64,000 nucleotides of DNA from Cichorium intybus. Taxonomy: Eukaryota; Streptophyta; Magnoliopsida; Asterales; Asteraceae. The notes under the pieces were generated by a model, which did not search any database, had not been told where the DNA came from, and was given only the letters and a program-made list of their open reading frames with translations. The stretch covers positions 69,908,494 through 69,972,493 of the forward strand of contig CM042013.1 in NCBI GenBank assembly GCA_023525715.1. The letters are read 5' to 3'. A program made the translations under genes and the position numbers. Numbering within the stretch: the stretch's first letter is position 1; the number at the start of each line of letters is the position of its first letter. Shown here one piece after another: positions 10,511 to 22,433 of this stretch.

Positions 10511-13117
10511 TCAATTTACCTGAAGGCTAGTTGAAGCTATGCAGAGCTTCAACTTCTCTAAGGTAACAACCTTAGTCAACATATCAGCTGGATTTTCAGT
10601 TCCTTTGATCTTCTTCAACTTCAGAGTACCATCATTAATTCTTTCTCTGATGAAGTGATATCTCAACTGTATGTGCTTTGTCTTCGAATGGAAGACAGGA
10701 TTCTTTGCAAGGCGTATTGCACTTTGATTATCACAAAACAGTGCACAATCAACTTGTTCCTTGCCAAGTTCTTCGAGAAAGTTCTTCAACCATATAAGCT
10801 CTTTGCTTGCTTCAGCAACTGCCATATACTCTGCTTCTGTGGTTGAAAGGGCAACACTTTTCTGGAGTTTAGACATCCAACTCACTGCAGTGCCTTCCAC
10901 TGTAAAGACATACCCGGTAGTGCTTTTGTATGAGTCTTTGCAACCACCAAGGTCTGCATCTGCAAAACCCTTCAGAATGACATCTTTCCCTTTAAAATGC
11001 AATGCCACTTTTGAAGTCCCCTTCAAATATCTTAGCAACCATTTAACTGCTTCCCAATGTTCTCTCCCTGGATTGGACATAAATCGACTAACAACTCCCA
11101 CTGCATGTGCAATATCTGGTCTCGTGCATACCATTGCATACATGAGACTACCAACTGCAGATGCATAAGGTACTTTAGCCATTTCTTTCTTGTCTTCATC
11201 TGATTTGGGTGACTGAACTTTAGAAAGCTTAAAGTGACTTCCCAAAGGTGTGCTTCTGATCTTGGCATCTTTAAGGCTGAATTTCTCTAATACTTTCTCA
11301 ATGTATTTCTCTTGAGAGAGTGTCAAAGAGCCATCTTCTTTGTTTCTGAAAATACTCATCCCGAGTATTTGGTTTGCAGCTCCCAAGTCTTTCATCTCGA
11401 ATTCTTCAGACATTTGCTTCTTTAACTTCTTGATCTCTGTCATGTCTGATCCTGCAATCAACATATCATCTACATAGAGTAGTAGAATGATATAAGAACC
11501 CTTAAACTTCTTGATGTAACAACAATGGTCATTTTCACATCTCTTGTAACCAGCTCTTCTCATAAAGTTATCAAACTTCAAATACCATTGTCTTGGTGCT
11601 TGCTTCAGACCATACAAGCTCTTCTTCACTTTACACACCAAGTTTTCTTTGCCTTTAATCTGAAAACCCTCAGGTTGTGTCATGTAAATTTCTTCATCTA
11701 GATCACCATGTAGAAAAGCTGTCTTGACATCTAGCTGCTCTAGATGCAAACCTTCTGCTGCTACAATACTGAGAACAAGTCTGATAGTGGTCATCTTCAC
11801 TACTGGAGAAAATATTTCATTGAAATTGATTCCCTCTTTCTGTTGAAAGCCCTTGACTACTAATCTTGCTTTGTACCGTTTGGTACCATCATGTTCATCC
11901 TTGACCCTGAAAACCCATTTGTTTTGAAGAGCCTTCTTCCCGGATGGAAGCTTCGTTAGAAGCCAGGTCTTGTTCTTCTCAAGCGACTTCATTTCATCTT
12001 TCATTGCTAGCTCCCACTGCAATGAATCTTTCAACCTCTTAGCTTCAGAGTAACACTGGGGTTCACCATTTTCTGTCAAAAGAATGTAGTTGACAGATGG
12101 TGAGTATCTTTGTGGTGGTCTGATGACTCTGAAAGATCTTCTTGGTTGAACTTGAGGTGTGGCTGGGGACTCTGGAGCTGGAGGGCTGGTTTCTTCATCT
12201 TCAGAGTCATTTCTGGAATCATCCTCTAAGCTCCCACTGTCAGTTGAATCATCCCCAGATTCAGGGATTTCAACTGAAGCTTCTTTCTTCTTTTCACCAC
12301 CTTCATATTCAACGTACTCCTTCTGGACTTCTGGACTTTTGTTGTTCCTGTCTTTGTATAACTCGGCTTCGTTAAAGGTGACATTCTTGCTTCGGATTAT
12401 CTTTCTGCTTTCACTATCCCAAAGCCTGTAACCCATTTCATCTGACCCATAACCAATGAATGTGCACTTCTTGGTCTTTGAATCAAGTTTATCCCTGTCA
12501 CCATCTTTTAACAAACTGTAAGCAGTACAACCAAAGACTTTTAGGTGTTTGAGACTTACTTCCTTCCCTTGCCACATTTCTTCCGGCAATTTAAGATCCA
12601 AGGGAACACACGGTGAACGGTTGATCAAGTAGGCTGCAGTGTTAACTGCATCAGCCCAGAATGTCTTTGGTAAACCAGTATTCAACCTCATGCTTCTAGC
12701 CCTTTCATTCAGAGTTCTATTCATTCTCTCAGCTACACCATTCTGCTGAGGGGTTCCTGGGACTGTCTTGATCATCTTTATCCCTTGCTTGGCACAGTAG
12801 TCAACAAACTCCTTGCTTATGTATTCACCACCATTATCCGACTTCAGGCATTTTACCTTCAAATCAGTTTCATTTTCAACAGCAGATTTCCATATCTTAA
12901 AAATATCAAATACATCAGATTTATTTTTAAGAAAATAGACCCATACCTTGCGTGTTGAATCATCGATAAATGTTACATAGTAGTTTTTGCCTCCTAGAGA
13001 TGAAACTGGTGTTGGTCCAAATACATCCGAGTGAACAAGCTCCAACTTCTGAGCTTTCGATGTCTTCCCCGTCTTTACAAAAGTAACCCGCTTTTGTTTC
13101 CCGAGAACACAAGATTC
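10511..13117 (-). CDS. Copia pol: integrase, reverse transcriptase, RNase H
   Basis: An uninterrupted minus-strand frame of about 868 codons runs from the insertion edge (ESCVLGKQKR) to the stop at 10511. The integrase core shows the three acidic positions in HSDVFG, KSDNGGEY and QQNGVAERMN. A Ser/Glu/Pro-rich linker follows (around residues 235-310). Reverse transcriptase has VKTAFLHGDL and the catalytic YVDD in LLYVDDMLIAGS. RNase H carries FADADLGG, STTEAEY and the terminal DNQSAIRLAKNP and HSKTKHIQLRYH. No stop or frameshift is seen. It is separated from its protease and gag by a CACTA-like insertion, so it can no longer be made as one polyprotein. The first in-frame ATG is at 13045. A product starting there would lack the integrase N-terminal zinc-binding region. 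Confidence 0.93.
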   Translation of the reverse strand, partial: ESCVLGKQKRVTFVKTGKTSKAQKLELVHSDVFGPTPVSSLGGKNYYVTFIDDSTRKVWVYFLKNKSDVFDIFKIWKSAVENETDLKVKCLKSDNGGEYISKEFVDYCAKQGIKMIKTVPGTPQQNGVAERMNRTLNERARSMRLNTGLPKTFWADAVNTAAYLINRSPCVPLDLKLPEEMWQGKEVSLKHLKVFGCTAYSLLKDGDRDKLDSKTKKCTFIGYGSDEMGYRLWDSESRKIIRSKNVTFNEAELYKDRNNKSPEVQKEYVEYEGGEKKKEASVEIPESGDDSTDSGSLEDDSRNDSEDEETSPPAPESPATPQVQPRRSFRVIRPPQRYSPSVNYILLTENGEPQCYSEAKRLKDSLQWELAMKDEMKSLEKNKTWLLTKLPSGKKALQNKWVFRVKDEHDGTKRYKARLVVKGFQQKEGINFNEIFSPVVKMTTIRLVLSIVAAEGLHLEQLDVKTAFLHGDLDEEIYMTQPEGFQIKGKENLVCKVKKSLYGLKQAPRQWYLKFDNFMRRAGYKRCENDHCCYIKKFKGSYIILLLYVDDMLIAGSDMTEIKKLKKQMSEEFEMKDLGAANQILGMSIFRNKEDGSLTLSQEKYIEKVLEKFSLKDAKIRSTPLGSHFKLSKVQSPKSDEDKKEMAKVPYASAVGSLMYAMVCTRPDIAHAVGVVSRFMSNPGREHWEAVKWLLRYLKGTSKVALHFKGKDVILKGFADADLGGCKDSYKSTTGYVFTVEGTAVSWMSKLQKSVALSTTEAEYMAVAEASKELIWLKNFLEELGKEQVDCALFCDNQSAIRLAKNPVFHSKTKHIQLRYHFIRERINDGTLKLKKIKGTENPADMLTKVVTLEKLKLCIASTSLQVN

Positions 13118-13903
13118 ACAAAATTATATTTATTTTTGTAAATTGTTTCGTGAATTTTTTTCGTAACAAAATCTGCTACGGAATTACACATACGGATCTT
13201 ACTACGGAAGCTTGTCCATGGAATTTGCTACATATTTTAATACGGAAGCATGACCACAGAAATTGCTATGGATTTTACTAAGGAAGCGTGACCACGAAAA
13301 TTACTACAGATTTTACTACGGAAGCTTGACCACGGAAATTTCTACAGAATCATTGCTACGGATTTTTTTACGGAAACATAGCCACAGATTTTACTACGGA
13401 ACCCTGACCATGGATTTTGCTACAGAATTATTGTTACGGATTTTACTACGGAACCCTGACCACGGAATTTGCTACAAAATTATTGTTACGGATTTTACTA
13501 CGGAACCCTGACCACGGAATTTGCTACAGAATTATTGTTACGGATTTTACTACGGAAGCATGACCACGGAATTTGCAACCAAATTATTGCAACGGAATTT
13601 GCAACGAAACCCGCTACAGAAGTAGCAACGGAAAAAGAACCATGGAATTCGCTACGGACAAACGGCTACGGAAATCGCTACGGAGTCCACCTACGGAATT
13701 CGCTACGGAATACATGCGCTATGGAATCAGTCCGTAGCAAACTTGCTACGGAAATAAAAGTTCGTAGTAAACTCATTCGCTACAAGCTTTATTGTAACGG
13801 AACAGTTCCGTAACAATTTCCGTTGCAAAACCCATTTAGCAACGGAATTTCAAGGTTTAGCAACGGAATTCTTCCGTTGCTAAATCGCTGTTTTCTTGTA
13901 GTG
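13118..13903. mobile_element. Small CACTA-like element inside copia pol
   Basis: The right end is CACTACAAGAAAACAGCG on the minus strand, finishing at 13903. The interior is packed with degenerate tacggaattgctacgg repeats, as in CACTA subterminal regions. The left end, cacaaaatta at 13118, is decayed, and I cannot find a clean 3-bp duplication (att against ttt). It splits the copia polyprotein between the pre-integrase region and the integrase zinc-finger cysteines. Open frames across it on the plus strand are repeat artefacts. Confidence 0.7.
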
Positions 13904-15212
13904 TTTCTTCAAGTCTGGAAACTTCCTTTTCTGAGCCAACATCTTCAATCCCTTATTGCTAGCTCATGTGTCCGAGTCGTTGGTGCCATAAATTAGATGG
14001 ACTCGGATTTGTGGTTACGGCATGAACACCATCACTAGGTATCTCCACCATGTATAGAGTGCCTTTCTTCTTTCCTTTGGCAATCACCAAGTTGCCTTTG
14101 ATCACTTTCCATTGTCCACCCCCAAAGTGAACATCAAACCCTTCATCATCCAACTTACCAACTGAAATCAACTTTCTCCTTAAGTTTGGGATAACCCTGA
14201 CATCTTTCAATGTCCACGTGGTTCCTAAGGAGGTCTTCAAATCTACGTCTCCCATACCCGTAATATCAAGCACTTGATCATCAGCCAAACGAACTTTGCC
14301 AAGAGCACCTGTTTGTAGGTTCTTGACCATATCTGGGCATGAGACGGCATGAAAAGAAGCACCTGAATCCATAATCCAGGATTCTGCTGAATTCTCAACA
14401 CAACATATGAGAAAATCTCCTGATTCTTCAGAGGATACATTGTTTACTTCTTACTTTTCAGCTTGTGGTTTTGGGCATTGACTTCTAAAGTGACATTTTT
14501 CTTTGCAATTCCAGCATTCAATGTCTTTTCTGGTTTTTGACTGTCCCCTTTTTCTGGACTTTGATCTGCCTCGACCACGTCCTCTTTCGTTTTTTCTTCC
14601 TCTACTTTCTGTATGCAATATAGAACTAGAACTAGAAGTCTCACCATTGCTTCTCCGTCTGATATCTTCATTTACAATTAAGTCACGAATACTCTCGAAA
14701 GTGAGTTTGGTAGTGCCAGATGCACTACTAACAGCTGTGACTGTGCCTGACCAACTGTCGGGTAAAGATGATAAAAGGAGGAGCGCTTGTACTTCATCTT
14801 CAAACTTTATTGCAACTCAGGCTAAACGAGAGATAATTGAGTTAAACTCGTTTATGTGAGCGGTAACTGACATGCCTTCCTTCATCTTGGTGTTAACCAA
14901 TTGTTTGATGAGGAACACTTTGTTGGAAGCGGACGGCTTCTCGTACATGTTGGACAAAGCCTTAAATACTCCATAAGTAGTTGTTTCATTGACAATGTTA
15001 TACGCAACAATCTTCGCCAATGAAAGCCTAACTACGCCCAAGGCTTGTCGATCCAACAACTTCTAATCTTCATCATACATGTCATCTGGTTGTACGCCCA
15101 ACATAGGCAAATGCAAACTTTTCTGATACAGCATATCTTCAATTTGCATCTTCCAAAATCCATAATCGGTACCATCAAACTTCTCAATTTTAATTTTACC
15201 GTCTTCTGCCAT
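13904..15212 (-). pseudogene. Copia gag, protease and pre-integrase, degraded
   Basis: The frame starts at an ATG at 15212 (MAEDGKIKIEKFDGTDYG) and gives a UBN2-type gag. A CCHC knuckle, CWNCKEKCHFRSQC (CX2CX4HX4C), follows near 14470-14512. Next come an aspartic protease active site MDSGASFH (about 14372) and the pre-integrase motif LWHQRLGHMS (about 13965). In-frame stops lie near 15063 (TAG), 14817 (TGA) and 14449 (TAA), and there is a one-base shift just after GHMS. The pieces match one continuous ancestor. The element cannot supply its own Gag-Pol. Confidence 0.88.
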
Positions 15213-15236
15213 TTTAACGGACAAAATGCACTTTTC

Positions 15237-15535
15237 TTTCAGAAATTAAGGGTGAAAAATGCAATTTTTCTGAAATTCAGGGGCTAAACTGCAATTTTCT
15301 GAAAATCCGGGGGCTAAACTGCAATTTTCAGAAAGTTTAGGGGCTAAAATGCAATTTTCTGAAAGTTCGGGGGCTAAACTGCAATTTTCAGAAAGTTCAG
15401 GGGCTAAAATGCAATTTCCTGAAAGTTCAGGGGCTAAACTGTAATTTTCTGAAAATTCAGGGACCTGTTTTGCAATTCCTGAAACTTCAGGGACCTGTTT
15501 TGCAATTTCTGGAACTTCAGGGACTGTTTTTCAAA
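15237..15535. repeat. Minisatellite in the copia leader, about 33-bp period
   Basis: Nine or so copies of ggggctaaactgcaatttt followed by ctgaaa(a/g)ttc occupy the transcribed leader between primer site and gag. The last copies drift to gggacctgttttgcaatt. They appear as cagaaaattgcagtttag on the element strand. Confidence 0.85.
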
Positions 15536-15539
15536 ATAT

Positions 15540-15665
15540 GCTACAGTACCGCTACAGTGTCGCTACAGTGCCGCTACAGTGTCGTCTTCTCCGGCGAAAC
15601 TCCGGTGCTACAGTGTCGTCTTCTCCGGCGGACTCCGGCGCTACAGTGTCGTCTTCTCCGGCGAT
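15540..15665. repeat. CTACAGTGTCG repeats in the copia leader
   Basis: Repeats of gctacagtg(t/c)cg are followed by two or three copies of a unit holding tcgtcttctccggcg. They lie between the primer site and the 33-bp minisatellite. Confidence 0.75.
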
Positions 15666-15861
15666 CTGGTTTCTTCGGTCACTATTCCGGCGAACGTTTG
15701 ACCGGCGATTTGGAGGTCTTCCGGTGGTCGAAAAATTCCAAAAAATATATTTTCGGAATCTGCGGAACGAGACCTTTCCAACGGCGTAAACCAAAATCGT
15801 TTTTGAGACAAAAAATTTTCGACCCAAAAACAGAAAATCACTCTCTGGAGCTATACCAAGG

Positions 15862-15874
15862 CTCTGATACCACT
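15862..15874 (-). other. tRNA-iMet primer-binding site of copia copy 1
   Basis: The minus strand reads TGGTATCAGAGC directly next to the 5' LTR, complementary to the 3' end of plant initiator tRNA-Met. It primes minus-strand DNA synthesis. Confidence 0.9.
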
Positions 15875-16200
15875 TGTTAGGATCGAGACACTTAGAATAC
15901 GAATACTAAACTCACACACTCAACTCACAAATTAAGAACACAAGAATTTAACGTGGTTCGGTCCAAAAATGACCTACGTCCACGGCGGATAACTAGGAAT
16001 GTTTTATTGCTCTGTGTTTTTGTGTTGTGTGGTACATAAATCTCTTCAACTGAAGCTCTATTTATATGTGTAAGCAATTAATGTGAAATGAAGAACTTGG
16101 AATGAGGCTACCAAACTTATTAGGCTACCAACCATTCACCAACTCTTCAAACTTCACCAACCTTTGACTAAATCTTCAAAAGCTTCACATTTACCTAACA
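15875..16200 (-). repeat. 5' LTR of copia copy 1
   Basis: 326 bp, with TATAAATAGAGC on the minus strand at 16055-16066 as the probable TATA box. It ends at the GATGG duplication. Confidence 0.93.
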
Positions 16201-16205
16201 GATGG

Positions 16206-17552
16206 ACCTAAATTGCGGATGATCAGATGAAGTACATTCACATATAGAAAACAAAAATTATTGAAATTCAGATTTCAAACTGGATTATGAAAGAAAAAAT
16301 GATGGAAGAGGGCATGGTAGAAAATGGGTCTGAACAATTAAATCACCATGTCTTTCTTCTTCTTCCGAAGAAGGAAAACCCTACCATATCGAGAAGACAA
16401 ATGAACCACAAAAAAGAACCAAATTTTCATCCAATCGGCAAGAAAGAAAGGAATTAGAAATACTGAAAAAGGAAAGATCACAGACAAACCGATGATAACT
16501 ATAGGAAGTAGCAGCCATAAGAGGTGTCGTATGCAAGATAAGGAAAAACAATTCAAGGAGCGATGGTATGGTGCAGAAGATAGAGATAGTGGGGCAGGTG
16601 TCACTGTCTTTAAAACGTAATTTTACCTATTTTGGTTTCTTGACTGCAGTGGGGTCCCTGACCCTCTCCCAGAAACTACCTATGGTCATTGTATGAAGTT
16701 ACTCAATTGCCAAATTCGTAAATTTGAAATGGAAACATGCTTCTTGTTTCTTAAACATGAAATGTACTGTGAAGTTTCAGAAGAAGCATTTAAAAAAACA
16801 CTTGGTGTGAAAATAAAAGACAACAAATTTAGTGACGTTTGTTTGAAAATCCTTAATGCTTTCAAACAAAAACAATCAGAGATCACACAAATAATTTAAA
16901 CACAAGAACCCTAGCAGTGTGAAATTAGATATGTACCTCCAAAAAGAACATTGTCCGCTTGAGAATCATCGTTTTTCTCTTGATATATGGCGACTCTGAC
17001 CATACATGACCACACATAAGCAATAGATCGACACTTCATATTATCGATAAATTGTTCACAAATATAAAAGATTGAAATTAAACAAAGATAAAAACACTTA
17101 GAACCAACAAACCAAAACACAATCACGAAATCGATTGAAGGGGAGAAAAGTGAACGTTGCCGGAATGATGTGGGGATGAGACAGAAGTGGGAGTCGTTCA
17201 TAGAACTGATGACCCACCACGCAAAATGATGATCTCTTCCTGGGGGATGTGATCGGAGATCATGTTGGAGGGAAAGCCGAAATGCGATCAGAAGAAAGAC
17301 AGTTAATGTGAAGATGAATATATATGTTGGAAAAGGGACGAGGATGATACGTCTGTTCAATTGGACCCAATTAACCTAACAATCCCGAAATCGGGTGAGT
17401 TGGAAATATCCGAAGATTAGCCGAATCGTCGAATTTGAAGCGGTATGTATCCAACTTGAAGTAAGATTGCGTCGTTTAGAAAATGAGTATGTGGCGTCTT
17501 GAGAACCCTGTGTACACATGAATGCTCGAAGTAGAAAAAACGGGTTTTCATA
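16206..17552. other. Unassigned DNA between copia and the (AT)n array
   Basis: A 149-codon minus-strand frame (16911-17360) and a 68-codon plus frame (16693-16899) are open but show no motif or splice logic I recognise. The former begins with a hydrophobic stretch. I leave them uncalled. Confidence 0.4.
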
Positions 17553-17560
17553 TATACTAA

Positions 17561-19790
<2,230 letters not shown>

Positions 19791-19793
19791 GAA

Positions 19794-19837
19794 ATGAATT
19801 TCCTTTCGTTAAATGTCAATGGTTTGGGGAAGGGAGA
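19794..19837 (+). pseudogene. LINE ORF2 first codons
   Basis: ATG at 19794 opens MNFLSLNVNGLG, the first motif of the APE-like endonuclease. The LTR retrotransposon follows after 14 codons. The frame resumes in phase after the second copy of the GGAGA duplication at 31571. Confidence 0.85.
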
Positions 19838-19941
19838 TGTAACGCCCTAATTTTTTTTCCAAACGTTAATTGATTATTAGTTTATTTAAAATTCGTTTTC
19901 ACCAAAAACGATTTAAGGAATTTAATATGATTATTACGACA

Positions 19942-19980
<39 letters not shown>

Positions 19981-21947
19981 GTAACCATTCTAAATTTTTA
20001 ATATAGTTAAAAGGGTTGAAATGCCATTTCTAGAAACTTAATATGTTGGATAATATGAAGTTGGGTTAAAGAAAAATAAAACATTAAAGCCTAGGGACTA
20101 AATGTGTTAATTGGAGATTGTTGATTGGAATTCACAGGATAAGTTTACGTGTTTTCTTCCTTCTCTTTTGGGATACACCTCCATCACTGGTCATCTTCTT
20201 TCTCCCCCTTCTGATCATCTTCTCCGTCTTCTGCAACATATCCGACCACCACCTGCAACTCCAACCGAAGTCGTCCTCCGCCTTTCCTTACGTGCTCGCT
20301 AACCCAACCAACCCTTCCCCTTTTCTCGATCGAGCACCACAACCGAGCCACCTGCAAAACAATGACTCACCTCCTTAGCCGCCGAGTTTCGACCAACCAT
20401 CACCGGTTCCGGAGTCCAGGGACCTTCCGCAGCAAACCCCAATCACCATCTTCTCCGATCTCCATCGGTTGAGTCGATTCAGTCAACTCGATGAGTTGAC
20501 TCGGCGGGTCGAGTCGGGTACGGGTCAAAACGGTTGAGTCAGACAGTTGGGTTAGTTCAATAAGTCGAGCAACTGGTCCAGTCGCGTATCCAATTTAGTA
20601 AGTAAACTGTTTCTTTCTATTTTCTTGTTTTGAACCGAGGAAATCATTCATTGTGTGTGTATTTATATGTTGAGCTTGATCAATTCTAGCGAACCGTAAC
20701 CTAGTAAACTAATATTATGGTGTCTTTTGAGTCTTTTCAGACCCTAAATGTCTTAATGGATGTCTTATTGGTTTTGGAGTTAAAATCCTAACCCACAGAT
20801 TCATTTTAAGTGGTTTTGTAATTTTTCGGAAATTGGGTCATCTTGTTAAATCCATATAAAATCGTGAGGATGTCCATTTAATCCAATATTTATATCCCTG
20901 AGTTACAAATTGAATGTAGTTTGTTCCCTTAAAAGGGTCGGAACGAATTCAGACCCTAAGTTGTGTAGAAATGCCCATTTCCATTGGTTAGACCAAGTGC
21001 TGTCAATTTTGGGTCTTCTGTATTGTTTAATTCATATTAAAATATACAAGAATGTTTTGGATCCGAGACCAGTGGGAAAAGTTTATGCTATGTGTCTAGT
21101 TTCTTTCTACCAAAAATCAGAACCTAACTCTTTATCGTTTTTGTGATATAATTCTGTCATTGAAAGGTGGTTCAGGGGGTGAACTGTTTGCATCGTTCAA
21201 CTTTGGGGATTTTTCGTTTATTCTTGGAAGGTGCAAATGATATGAGGTCATGGCCTGTAGTCATGTCTTAGGGTCTTGTTTGTCCAATATTTTTCCCAGA
21301 ATTTATTGATGATCATTTCTAGGTTGAAAGTGGCAATCTTTGCAATCTGGTCTGGATTTGACATATCTTAATACCCAATATTGGTAAATTTGTATATAAT
21401 AGAGGAAAAATAGTTAGTGCATGTGCCATATATCCCTGGAAACCTAAAGAGGTGAGCTAGATGACTGTATAAAAATATCATTGATTGGTTAAATTTAAGA
21501 TGGGCTTAAAGGGGTCATAAATAGATTTTATGTTTTGGGGTCAAAAGTTGAAAATAAATATAATAAGTGTTTTAATTCTACAAGTATATAATTAAGGTAG
21601 GGCTTAATTATTATGACATATAATAACTTAATATACCTTATAGGAGTATAAGGTGTTCGGTTTTGAGCTTGGTTGGATTTGCGGAGTTTCCGCACGGATT
21701 TCTACATTGCCGACTCGAGGTGAGTATTATGTGGATTTTTGAAGTACATAGCAAAATGAATTTTATTAAAAAATGTTTTGGAGTCAAAATGGTTTTATGG
21801 CTTTAAAAGTATTTTATGAAAAATATGCTTATAATGTGTAAGAAAGAGAATCAGAAATACAGTAAACTAATAATGTGATTGGCCCATGATGACAAGTTGT
21901 TTAGTATCCGGATAAAGATCACGGCCTGCTGCGGTAGGGGTGGTCAA

Positions 21948-21990
21948 AGACACTACTGGGATGGTACCTCCCGTCGCGAAGTAGTTGTCT
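21948..21990 (+). promoter_or_regulatory. 43-base structured block shared by two LTR families
   Basis: The block starts agacactactgggatggta and ends gaagtagttgtct. The ends can pair (agaca-ctac with gtagttgtct, one bulge), and the middle holds an inner near-palindrome around ggtacc. It is identical to 26679-26721 in the solo LTR of family 3 and recurs at 31096-31138 in the 3' LTR. Function unknown. Confidence 0.75.
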
Positions 21991-22032
21991 AACCTCGATG
22001 GATGAATCTGTTTCATGCTGTTGAGGAAGGAG

Positions 22033-22123
22033 TTATACGGGTGCGTCTCGTATAAAACCTACGGGTGCGCTCGTAGGAATGTGCTCATGAATAATAAGGA
22101 ATACCTATGGGTGCGCTCATAGG
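22033..22123 (+). repeat. Three hairpins with GGTGCG loops and covarying stems
   Basis: Stem pairs are ttatacg/cgtataa (22033-22039 with 22049-22055), cctacg/cgtagg (22058-22063 with 22072-22077) and cctatg/catagg (22104-22109 with 22118-22123). Each loop starts ggtgcg. The second and third differ by a paired change, acg/cgt against atg/cat. The 3' LTR copy lies at 31181-31270 with one loop substitution. Confidence 0.8.
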
Positions 22124-22187
22124 AAATTGAATATTTTAAATTTGGAATGTTTTGAAATATGGAAAATGTTTTGGGTCTAAAACCCGT

Positions 22188-22213
22188 ATTACTCACGAGA
22201 CGTATGTCTCACG
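22188..22213 (+). promoter_or_regulatory. ATTACTCA hairpin of LTR family 2
   Basis: ATTACTCAC is followed by gagac (22197-22201), loop gtat, gtctc (22206-22210), then acg. It is preceded by a small gggt/accc hairpin. Related to 4409-4435 and 27098-27124. Confidence 0.65.
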
Positions 22214-22421
22214 TATGTTTTGTTTAAAATGCTATGTACTCAGGTGATCAAACAAGGAATTAGAAGAGTCGAATGTGGGACGGTAGCTTTCGTTGTGCAA
22301 AAATATATGCTGCTTAAATTGTGGTAATGATACGGAAGAGTAATACCCCATATGTTTAACTTCATGTTTTGTATTGTAAAGTATTTTAAAAAAAATGGTG
22401 TGAAATTGGGGTGTTACAATT

Positions 22422-22433
22422 TGGTATCAGAGC
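22422..22433 (+). other. tRNA-iMet primer-binding site of gypsy family 2
   Basis: TGGTATCAGAGC lies three bases after the 5' LTR. Confidence 0.92.

Larger units (their letters stand above)
10012..16200 (-). mobile_element. Ty1/copia LTR retrotransposon, copy 1
   Basis: LTRs of 326 bp lie at 10012-10337 and 15875-16200, beginning TGTTAGG and ending CCTAACA. The target duplication is GATGG (10007-10011 and 16201-16205). On the minus strand the order is LTR, tRNA-iMet primer site, repeat-rich leader, gag, protease, integrase, reverse transcriptase, RNase H, polypurine tract, LTR. This is the copia order. The LTRs differ at only three positions by my reading, so insertion is recent. The pol frame is open, but gag and protease are broken and a 786-bp CACTA-like unit (13118-13903) separates them. 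Confidence 0.95.
19838..22418 (+). repeat. 5' LTR of gypsy family 2
   Basis: 2581 bp, with an (AAT)n run near 19945-19978. It contains a 43-base conserved block (21948-21990), three GGTGCG hairpins (22033-22123), the ATTACTCA hairpin (22188-22213) and splice-donor-like AGGTGAGT (about 21718) and CAGGTGA (22241). Confidence 0.93.

Noticed and set aside
10655..11168. Plus-strand frames over copia RNase H
   Set aside because: They are shadows of the strongly supported minus-strand pol frame.
13263..13813. Two plus-strand open frames with repeated LLRILL-type words
   Set aside because: They translate CACTA subterminal repeats (tacggaattgctacgg), not a repeat protein.
15470..15880. Plus-strand frame with repeated TVSSSPA-like words
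   Set aside because: It translates the leader minisatellites of the minus-strand copia element.
16911..17360. 149-codon minus-strand open frame
   Set aside because: No motif, no splice context, hydrophobic start due to T-rich sequence. Not called as a gene.
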